This document shows positions 9,936 to 18,709 of a DNA stretch of 23,638 bases, one piece after another. Position 1 is the first letter of the stretch. The number at the start of each line of letters is the position of its first letter. A program made the position numbers and the translations under genes. This DNA comes from Chara braunii. Lineage: Eukaryota; Streptophyta; Charophyceae; Charales; Characeae. The stretch covers positions 1,186,513 to 1,210,150 of the forward strand of contig BFEA01000334.1 in assembly GCA_003427395.1 (NCBI GenBank). The letters run 5' to 3'. The notes beneath the pieces are model-generated. The model searched no databases. It was given only the letters and a program-made list of their open reading frames with translations, and was not told where the DNA came from.

Positions 9936-10400
9936 CTACGTGCCCGTGCTCCAACAATCAATCACTTCATAGTTACCACAAGCCAAATGACACAAAATTA
10001 GGATCATAATTCTGTTATGTTTGTTGAAGATTAGAGTCTCTGTTCGACATAGGAACAGTCTGCCCACCAGGATGAGATGATTCACGTCAAGCATATTGAA
10101 GAACCATGTTATAACCTTCACTTTTCCAATTTCGATGACCACATTTGAGGCTGTTCCATAAACACCGCCTTACAATTGACTCCATGTAGGATGCCGCAGT
10201 CTGTTCGGTCAATGTCCATTCCCAATCCACCAATGTCCCTTTCCCTGATGATGTTTATTCTCAAGCCCGTATCCACCATCGCAATACACTTTCAACCTTT
10301 TACCACTAGGTCCACCAATCCACAAGCAACACACTTCAACTCCATTTTGGTACCTGTCTCAACCCACTCTGCCTCTCTGGGAAGTATAGTTCCCAAGTGA
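9936..10400 (-). pseudogene. Retropepsin (aspartic protease) of Ty3/gypsy
   Basis: The minus strand reads KMELKCVACGLVDLVVKG, a TGA, KCIAMVDTGLRINII with the DTG active-site triplet at 10265-10273, then GMDIDRTDCGILHGVNCKAVF. A frameshift near 10165 leads to GTASNVVIEIGKVKV and LILVGRLFLCRTET, corresponding to the second hydrophobic motif (I-L-G-R-x-F/L) of retropepsins. About 140 residues in all, normal for the family. It would have acted as a homodimer cutting Gag-Pol. One stop and one frameshift show it is dead. Confidence 0.8.
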
Positions 10401-12665
10401 ACATTTGGTACCAACCTCCTTGACAAACGCCCTTTTAGCTCATCTCGCAGTTTATAAGCAGAAGCTAGAATATCTTTTAAGTTTAGAAGGTCATTATATC
10501 ATTCTAATAGACGATCCACCATTCTTTCCACATCAAACCCTTCTTCTTTTTAAACCGCATACTCCTTTTTCTTTTGTGTGTCATCACGCTGACTCGGCTC
10601 GACGTCCCCCTGAACTCCTCTCTTTCTAGCTCTCTGCTCCGCCCACTTATCTTTTTCCTGACGGAACCTTTCATCCTCTTCATCCTCATCTTCATCCGGA
10701 ATCTCTACAACTTTTTTTCTTCGTTCCAGTTCTGGCTCCTTCCGAGGAGGTGCTTGACTCGGTCGACCTTGTCTTGAGCCCTTGTCCTGGCCGCCTGCAA
10801 TACCCTTCCATGCGACGTTGGGCTAACTTTGGTGTTGTTCCCACCGTCGCTACCCCTGGATACCCTTGCTGTGCTGCCACCGCCTTAGGGCTAGAGTCAT
10901 ACAAAAACACCTTGGGCAGGTCGGTGCCCCATAGCTTTTTTTCATTGCATATTTTTACCAGCTTTTGCTGGTACCTTCCTACTTTCCCCATCAAATCTTC
11001 CATTCCACAGAGGATACTTGATGCAGATTCCCTTTCACTACCCGAGTCCTCACTATTTGACTAGGACTACTGACTCTTCTACAATTGTCCTAGCCTCTAG
11101 CCTTTGATTCACCTCCTCACTATCTTCCACTTCTTCCACCTGTACGAACGACTCTTTCTTTTCTTGCCACACTCTAAACATTGCTGGTGGAGCGGGTTGC
11201 TCGTCTGCCCGTCTAATGGCCTCCTTCCTCGTACCCCCTGGAACTTTGGGATCGATATAATTCTTGAACTTGTCATAAATGTCTGCATCCAAATTTGAGG
11301 ATATCAACCTCCTAATCTGGCAGTAGCGAGTAGTTTGACCTATTATCCCGCAATGCCTACAGCTAGCATTCCTTCAGTTAAAACTCGCTTGTATGTACCC
11401 CTGATCACCTTCCTGGCCATCCTAACTATTCTGGCGATTCCACCCACCGCCACAGCCACCACCATTATGTCCTCCTCCTCGACCTCCGCCATTGTTTCGT
11501 CCGCCACCGCCATGCCTCATTGGCCACCACCGCCTTCTTTTTTTTTAGCTCCCCCTCAAACCACGCTAGCTTGTGATGCTTGCTGCGCGGGGGGTTGAGG
11601 TGGCCCCATGGGCTGGGTTTGGGCCGTTGGGAAGCTTGGTGGCATCATACTCATTTGAGGACCGGGGTAGGGTCCAAATTGGCTTGTTATAGCCTAGCTA
11701 CTCATCGCCCAAGACATATACGGATTATACATTGGCCAGGGTCCCATCAAACAAAAAGATGGCCACTGCCCATAAGACTGCGACCGTGGCTCCGAGGGTC
11801 CCGCCCCACTTGACGAGGTTCCCACTTCAGGTTGGGCCACTGCCAAAGTCTGAGGCACTTGCCCTTTTCCCGAGCCTTGCCCCACTAACGCAAGATTGAG
11901 CTGTTTCCACTGCTCCTTAGTTAACTCCTTTTACTCATACTCTTCTTCCTCGGTTTCCTTTTGTGCCGGTTCAACAGTTACATCATTTCTCTGGAACACC
12001 CGCTCCTTTCCAACTCCCAACTGTGCGAGCACGTCCTACACTTCCGAACCTCTGGGGCTCCTGTCGTGGCTGACTCACGCTCCTTGCGTTTCCTCCTATG
12101 CTGACGCATTTGAAATAGGTAAACTTGGTCCAAATCGTTTTCCTCGATACTCTTCGTTATCGCGGTCGATGTAAGTTTTCCCCCAACTTCCACACTCCTT
12201 GTCAATGCCCCCGCTTTTGTTGTCGAAAGGAATCCCAAAAAGATGGCACACTGTTCTTCCTCCCCTATCCCAGGGACCTTTTCGACATTTTTCTTGAAGG
12301 CATAAGCAAAAGCATCCACCGTCGTGTAATCATTCCTACTCATGGCCTCTAGGTCCGAAATGGCTAGTAAACCATCTCCAAGCTTGAACCTTCTCTGCAT
12401 CTCATCCTTAAACCTGTTCCAGCTCTCGTGCGCACCCATTATTACTTTATTCACTTCTGAGTGAAACTCATACCATACGTACATCAGGACGCGCTTGAAC
12501 TTGTTTGCCTCCGACAACCCATATCGCTTGCTCCACCATCTCCAGCCAATCGGAGACCCTTTCCCCTTTAAACATGACAAGTTTCAACCTTCAGAATCTG
12601 TCCCTGAGTTACTTCTCGTCGATTTAGGGCCTCAACTGAATCGTCCACCTTTACGCTTTCTGGAG
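10401..12665 (-). pseudogene. Gag region of Ty3/gypsy (capsid, RGG linker, zinc knuckle)
   Basis: Reads from about 12665. MFKGERVSDWLEMVEQA, then after a frameshift near 12530 KFKRVLMYVWYEFHSEVNK, ESWNRFKDEMQRRFKLGD and EEEQCAIFLGFLSTTKAGALT, a typical retrotransposon gag capsid pattern ending near 11978. A Gly/Pro/Ser linker (11694-11885) and a Gly-rich RGGGHNGGG stretch (about 11430-11520) follow. The zinc knuckle near 11300-11350 reads C-R-H-C-x4-Q-x4-C: the His of CCHC has become Gln. Next PKVPGGTRKEAIRRADEQPA, an acidic EEVEDSEEV stretch, and a basic/acidic charged region at 10504-10700. Several stops and frameshifts. Gag would form the particle and bind element RNA. Confidence 0.78.
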
Positions 12666-12700
12666 GAGAGCATCTACAGGTTGGAGTGCATAAGGAGGAG

Positions 12701-13399
12701 ATGGAAATTGCTCTTCGACCCTATGAAACCGGTGTGGCTGACCGGGCTAGGCAGAGCGACCATGCATCTGCCTGCCTCCACTTACCGTGGCGCTTACAAA
12801 AACTAGTACCAGTCCTCGAGTCACTTTTCGTCAGAAGACTCGCTGCTCACCAAGTACCAGTCCTTTGAAGACAACATGACTAGCACTATCAAAGCTGAAA
12901 ACAACATGATGGTAATGTCACTTTCCCCTCCTCTCTCGAGGTGGGTAAAATGCGGAGCACCATAGTGGAAGAAGCGGGTGCCACCATCAACCACAGACAT
13001 GGCGGCAATCCAACACGGGGAGGAGAAACATTGATCTCCGGCAAGCAGCAACAAAAAAGTGTCGTCTGGCGAAATATCAGATGAGGGCCCATGGGGTTAA
13101 TGGGCCGCCTGTGATATTTCAAAATGTTGATACAAGGACAAAGGGAGGAGATGATAGGGAGCGGGGGAGGAGGCGAAGGGGGAGTGGGGAGAAGTGAGGC
13201 GGCCAGGCGTATAGCTTATGGCGACCCCCTTGCGGTTGGAGAGCCCGGTGGGGTGGGGTCTGCGGCGGGAGGAAAGCCTACTCATATCCCGCCCATCATC
13301 AGAGGCACGGGGGCGATGACATCGTTCGGCAAAAGAGTTTCGACACCTCGCCAATCTCCATAATCTCTCCTTCAAAGTGTACGTGTAGGAATGAATATT
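12701..13399. other. No gene recognised; short repeats
   Basis: This is the 5' flank of the gypsy element, where an LTR or primer-binding site would be expected, but none was recognised. AGTACCAGTCCT occurs twice, at 12805-12816 and 12853-12864. An inverted repeat pairs GAAATATCAGA...GGGCCCAT (13070-13091) with its near complement at 13099-13120. The stretch 13140-13280 is purine- and G-rich. Open frames here (for example on the plus strand 13124-13363) show low-complexity composition and no domain. Confidence 0.4.
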
Positions 13400-14057
13400 C
13401 TATACAGCCCCATGTCCTGCTACCGCACTGTGGTAGGTAATTTCTGTCGGGTGTCCTAGCTTAGGGCAAGTTAGGGTTGACGATCCTATCAAAAGTAGGA
13501 ATTGGGTTTGGCTGTCTGTTGGACGGTCAAATGACCTTGTGAGCAGGATCACGAGGGAAATACCGGAATTACCACGGACGATTTCCCAGAAGGATCTAGG
13601 TTTGAGGGTGGGTTATCAAATCACGTCGCCTCTCGACTATGGCTAGGGGGTGGGAGGCGTTGCGTTGATAGGAGGAAGTGACTGCTTTCGTATCTTGGGT
13701 TGGGGTGAGGGATGATCGTGGTCACCCCATGGGGTGTGACAGAATGAGCAAGTAATTACCGCCGCGTTGTGCTTGTCTTTTTTACACGGGAGCTCAATTG
13801 ATCCCCTTCTTGAGAGGGCAATCAATGCTGCCCCCCTCGGTATTGCCATACTATGAATTGTTGAGAACTCTGTAATTTGATGATGTTATCAAAGGGACAC
13901 TAGACCCCGATTCCATCAGGTGCTGCTCCCCACCAATAGACTGGAGCCATCGACCCTGCGAGGGATGCTAGCGGAGGCTGCTCCTACCAAGTCCGCTAGC
14001 AGGTACTCTCACACAGATGATGCTTTCATTAAAAAGAAGAAAAAAAAAAACTAAAAA
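13400..14057 (+). mobile_element. 5'-truncated LINE 3' end (family A type)
   Basis: The segment around 13870-13950 matches the 3' untranslated region of the full-length LINE near 21690-21800 in the same order. Shared landmarks are AACTCTGT, a TTATCA word, CATCAGGTGC versus CAGCAGGTGC, then GCTCCCCACCAATAGA and GGGATGCT. It ends in an A-rich tail at about 14029-14057 (interrupted by G, C and T). The left edge is uncertain; 13400-13860 has no recognisable ORF2 sequence and may belong to another unit. Truncated copies primed from the poly(A) end are the usual product of LINE insertion. Confidence 0.6.
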
Positions 14058-14263
14058 ATACTGTTTTTCTTTGGAAGATCAATTTCGTGAAAATAGTAAA
14101 AAACTTCAATTTTAACGAAATGCCTGTTACCTGCGAAAATTGCAGTGTGTTAATGTCTATGTCAGAGCAAAATGGTTGGGAGAAGTATCGTAGTTTAAAC
14201 CACGAGTACCTCCTGAAGTTTTGCCCGTTAACAAGCCACAACTTAGGAACCGTGCGTCGATGC

Positions 14264-14558
14264 TAGTCATCTCCTTCCAGTGGTCATCAGAAGGACTAAG
14301 CATTACCGACTCGGCGGATGTTCTCCACACTCATCCTCATGTTATTGGTCATTACTCGTCGAAGTTAGTCATCTCCTCTAATTTCTCGAATTCTACCTAC
14401 AAGAGTGGTCATAAAAGGAAAAATGCATTACTGATCAGGTGGATGTTGTCTACATTCATCCTAATGTTATTGGTCATTGATAGTCGATGATAGTCATCTC
14501 ATCTAAATCCTTGAATTAAACTCACAAGAGTGGTCATCAGAAGGGAGTACGCATCATC
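14264..14558. repeat. Tandem repeat, ~125-bp unit, 2.5 copies
   Basis: Units begin at TAGTCATCTC at 14264, 14366 and 14491. Shared words in order are AGTGGTCAT, GCATTAC, GGTGGATGTT/GGCGGATGTT, ATGTTATTGGTCATT and GTCGA. The first unit lacks about 23 bp after TAGTCATCTCC and is 102 bp; the second is 125 bp; the third is partial. No ORF is conserved between units, so this looks like a minisatellite remnant. Confidence 0.85.
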
Positions 14559-15187
14559 AGAGACGAGTGCACCAGCGAAGAGGCTAATCTACGAACAGGG
14601 AAACAGTGAATGGCTAGAAGGAGATAAAACGGGAGACATTTTTTAGACAGGTAGGTGGAAGGTCATAGGGGGTGGAGGAAGCTCAAAAATAGGGAGACAT
14701 GCGGACAACATAAGGAGATGCACGGCGACTTCACGAGGAGATGAAGTCTTCAAGAAGAGCAACAAGCTAACTTTTGCACATACAAAATCAGAAATCATAA
14801 GAGGTGCGATTGCCCACGTCACCCCAACCTATCTCTACCGCTCCTTTTTTTTTCCCTTCCTTCACCTCTACTTCCCCAGGGTCGGAGTTCTCCCCGAGCC
14901 AGGATCTGCTGAAGCCACACCCAAAGATAGAACGCTTCTCGATTAATCACTGAGGAACAGACCAATAACCCTACACTTCCTTTCGATCCACAGACTACCT
15001 AAAGCTTTTATTCTGAATTGAGTCCCCTTTCGTCGCCGAATGAAATGACATTATACATATAAAAAAAAGACAGTGGGTTAACAATGTGTCCCCTCCCCTC
15101 CCTGTCCTCCTCCCACAGTACGACTTTTGCCACTTCTCTCGTAGCATCGCCCCTTTCTCCCCCCTTGTTCCACCTACGTCCCAACCG
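14559..15187 (+). other. Non-coding or weak LINE-like fragment
   Basis: At about 14590-14650 one plus frame gives NSEWLEGDKTGDIF, followed in the next frame by FRQVGGRS. The pattern WL-x-GDK-x3-FF is typical of the region between endonuclease and RT in plant LINEs, but the rest does not extend, so the call is weak. From about 14820 the DNA turns pyrimidine-rich and may be the start of the LINE leader further right. Confidence 0.25.
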
Positions 15188-15360
15188 TTCATCTGCTCTT
15201 CTTACTCCGCTACTCATTACCCAACATTGCCCCGCTCATCACGACTCCCTCCTCTAATTTAACCATAAATTACCCTAGTGTATTCCCTCGTTTCCCTAGC
15301 GTCTTAGTCATTCATCTGCTCTCCATACTCTGCTATTCTTTCCCCAACATTCCCCCACTG
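15188..15360 (+). repeat. 123-bp spaced repeat in pyrimidine-rich leader
   Basis: TTCATCTGCTCT at 15188 recurs at 15311, and both copies run on through a diverged ACTC-GCTA...CCCAACATT...CCCC stretch. The surrounding 15080-15480 is C/T-rich. Position just upstream of ORF1 suggests a LINE 5' leader with two partial promoter-type units, as seen in some LINEs; that role is inference. Confidence 0.6.
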
Positions 15361-15630
15361 CCCTGTTCTCTCTCTAGCTGACCCTGCCCCTCTCCCCCTC
15401 ATTGTAATACTCTCTGAATCCTCTTTATCTCGTAGTACTCTCATCGGAACCACTTCTTTTCAAGTCCCCACCTGTACACCTCATGTGACTAATTAATTGA
15501 AAATGATGCAAATGCAGTCCAAACGGGCAAAGGGACCAGACGCGTTGTTGTTTTACCAAGGCGCAATGCGCCATCACCTCTTCAGACAATTAGGGGCATC
15601 GCCATATGCCAAACCCAGTGCTGCGATGCC

Positions 15631-18600
15631 ATGAGATCAGAGTTCCTCCTTGCCAGTGCCCCAGGGGGGAACTGTATGGAAACTGAGAAATGGAGCAAGG
15701 TGGTTGTCCCAAACCACAACTGTTTCAAATCAGACCCATCTCACATCAAAGTCATCTCCATCAACCTAAACTCGATAGGCATCGCAACTAACACCCTCTC
15801 AGCGACACGATCACTCTGCCCAAGCACAAACTCAATCCAATCAACAAACACAACACATCAAGACAATGAATCAGACCAATCAGACAATGGAACAGACCAA
15901 ACAAGGAATTCTTCCCCCACAACATTCCCCACAGACAAGAACAGAAAAAGAGAATGACGAGGAAGATTGCATCATGCACGAAGGCGAAGAAATCCTAACA
16001 GAAGAAGAACGAAGGTGGGAACACAGCCTCTCGGCCCAGAATCAATCCAACTTCCAATCCCAGACCCAAACTCGTACCTCAGCTAAGGCAAATAAATCAC
16101 CAGCACCGTCATGGGCACAAAGAGTGAGAATGACACTTCAAGAGAAAACTCTAAATATACCACGACCCGCAGTGGAACCCCAAGGTGATGCAGCGGAAGG
16201 GCTAAAGATCCCCCTCAGGAATTTTTTTTTTGGCAGAACTTATTTCTTGAATCTATTTATGCTTCCGTCAGAACAAAAAGTACTTGATCAAGGGGGTAGG
16301 AAAACGTTGATGAAATCGTATCCTACGGACAAGCTGGTGCAGGGAGATGCAGTGTATACTAAACATGCGAGTAATTGAATTTTCTTCAACGATGGCGCTT
16401 ATAGATCAACAAACGACAAAATCAAATGGATATGTAAGAGACTTGAAACGGTGAAAGGGAGTACAGACGTGGTTTCTGAATTCTTCTTGATTCAACCAGT
16501 GTCACCCACAGTCTACACAGTTCTGTGTCTGTTTGAAAATGACAAGAAAACGATGGATGGCTGGAAGAAACTCACATGGGGGAATTCTCAAGTCAGGATC
16601 TACCCTTGGCTGCCGAAAAAGATCGGACCGGAAGAGAGGAGATAACAACTCATGAGAGATCACTATTGGGTGGAACTTAGGCACATTCCCATTGTGGTGC
16701 ATGCAACTTTATTTTGGGCAGCAATTCAAGGTGGTAGATTTCATTGATCCCCTCCCTTCCCATGTCGCAAAGAGGGATGACTACCTCATGTTGGCCCTCG
16801 ACCTACAGAAGAACCAACCATTTTCGCTGGATGATATCGTTCCTTACAAATTGGGGGGAAGGATCTACCAGATACACACAACACACAAATTCAGACCCTG
16901 GTGTTTCAAATGCAAAGCATATGACCACCAGAGCTTAGAGTTTGCGTGCCCTCTACACCCTCAACATGCCATTCCTCCGGAACAGAAACTCACGAGAGAT
17001 CCCCATCGCCCGCATCGTTGGATCTCGGTAGTTCCGGGATATGAAGGTTGGGCCTATAGCAACGAAGTGAGGCCCAAGGGGACGCCGATTGGATGGTATT
17101 GGGAAGGAAGAGGCGATCAACGCAAGACCCAACGCCCGTCGTTGGATTGGATCCCCCCGCAGCATAACCAGCAATACACATAACAGACTCACCACAATAA
17201 ACAAAAGGATCATGTCAGCAAAAGTAACCAGAATTCACAAACTTAGAATCAACAGAGTAGTTAAGGTAAAACAGTGAATCTCGAAGGTCTCACACAGTGG
17301 ACAAGTGACTCGTGTGATTCGCACTCAGAGTCAAATCAGACAAGTCACCGATTGGAACCCAATGCTTCATCCAATATTAAGCAAAATACAGGTCAGATGG
17401 ACGAGGTCTCTGGGTCTCACAAAGCCCCTTATAAGGGCCATAGTCCCTCCCCTGACGCATATTTACCCAAGAAGAACCAGCAACCCAATCTGGAATCGAA
17501 AGAAGTAAAGAAAAATAATAATAATAAATCAGTAGGAATATCCAATCTGGGAAATCAGGCCCACCAACTGGAAAAACATGATCAACAGGGCCCCCAGCAT
17601 TTGCCCTCTCAACAAGTAGCCCAGATCATCCAACAGGATCAGCAGGTCATTCAGCAGCCTTATTCCATGCCGGCTGACTCTCTTCTGATACAAACAAACG
17701 CCATGGAATTGGACACCCTCAAAGACATATTTGAAGATGATCTGATGGAGGTGGAAGCAACACCGGTAACTGCCTCCCCCTTTGAGGTACTGGGAATGAA
17801 AACCGATTCTTCGGACTTGTTGGGAGATATGCAGACCAGTTTACGGAAAATGTCGATGTGGGTGACAACAAACCTCAAATTTAAGTATAACGCTATATCA
17901 GATTTGGAGTGAAGTGTAATTGAGGAAAACCTCTCTCAATTGTTGTGCGGTAGTGACAATCTCAAAACTGCACTCCAATATGGTCTCACCCCGGGTGTGG
18001 AATGGAATGACATGTGCAATAGACTGCTGCACATTGTCACCCAGAGGTTGATGGCACAACTTACCTCGACTGTAGTTCAAAGTCCAACAAACCCTTCTAT
18101 CCATCAATATAACATGCAGGCACCACACATGAAGAGAACCAAAGGGCTTAGAAGGATAAAAAAATTGGCCAGAAGAAAAAGATCCTCAAAGGATAAACAA
18201 CAACTGCACAAAATCAAGAATGGAGAGGGAAGGAAGACTTCGAAAAAATTTTGTAACTACACAAAAATATTGCGACGACTCCCCCTCACACCCAAACTTG
18301 GAAAGCAAAGCATCAAGACAAAAGGGCAAAGAAGGCAAAAAAAAATGGCTCACAAAGGAAGCAGAGCCCACTGCTCGCTGAATTCCACCAAAGCAAGGAA
18401 AAATCCAGCCATTCATCACACCCGGATAATACATGTCTCAGTCAGAAAGAATAACCAGAGATTCGATTACTACGGGATTCTCGTGATGTCTCAGTGCTTG
18501 CTGCAGCCCCCCCGGTCCCTCGGGCCACTGTGGGCCTGAATCATGACATGGCCACTACTCCTTTTGAACAGCAGGACGACATTACCTTTGTTCCTTCACA

Positions 18601-18690
18601 AGCTGTCATGGTTACCGAGACCACTCCCCTACTAGATTATAATAATACCATGACCATCGTCCCTTACCAACAGCACGAGTGAAAAATTTC
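15631..18690 (+). pseudogene. LINE ORF1 protein remnant
   Basis: The first frame is open from 15631, with a plausible start METEKWSKVVV at 15676. A +1 shift at about 15870-15950 enters an Asn/Gln/Thr-rich segment. The frame then runs through a TGA at 16376 (ASN*IFFNDG) into a fold like plant DUF4283 (GWKKLTWGNSQVRIYPWLP, YWVELRHIPI), a TAA at 16643, and a shift near 16720 to KVVDFIDPLPSHVAKRD. The zinc knuckle is at 16902-16949: C-F-K-C-x4-H-x6-C, one spacing longer than the standard CCHC. Then three in-frame stops at 17181-17262, a Gln/Pro-rich tail (QQVAQIIQQDQQVIQQ), a TGA at 17910 (DLE*SVIEENL) and a Lys/Arg-rich C-terminal region. A last shift near 18490 gives a tail ending at 18682. It would have bound LINE RNA in the cytoplasm. 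Confidence 0.75.
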
Positions 18691-18709
18691 AACTTTTTCA
18701 CAAGCTCAT

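Larger units (their letters stand above)
6869..12700 (-). mobile_element. Degenerate Ty3/gypsy retrotransposon
   Basis: On the minus strand the order is gag, zinc knuckle, retropepsin, reverse transcriptase, RNase H, integrase, which is the Ty3/gypsy order (integrase last). Every domain carries stops or frameshifts. Peptides resemble repeat proteins I recall from Chara braunii. LTRs were not found: no long direct repeat between the 12.7-13.4 kb flank and the 6.5-6.9 kb flank is evident by eye, and the 3' end stops inside an inverted repeat, so the LTRs may be lost. The exact right edge is uncertain. The element would have encoded a cytoplasmic particle, RNA copying and nuclear integration; it is dead. 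Confidence 0.85.

Noticed and set aside
13097-13375. Overlapping open frames on both strands (Arg/Pro/Gly-rich)
   Set aside because: They are mirror frames of a purine-rich, GC-rich stretch and lack any domain.
12701-13399. LTR or tRNA primer-binding site of the gypsy element
   Set aside because: No TGGTATC-type site and no direct repeat partner near 6.5-6.9 kb could be seen.
14590-14800. Third LINE fragment (WL-x-GDK-x3-FF-like peptide)
   Set aside because: The match is short, needs a frameshift and does not extend to RT motifs; kept only as a weak note in the feature list.
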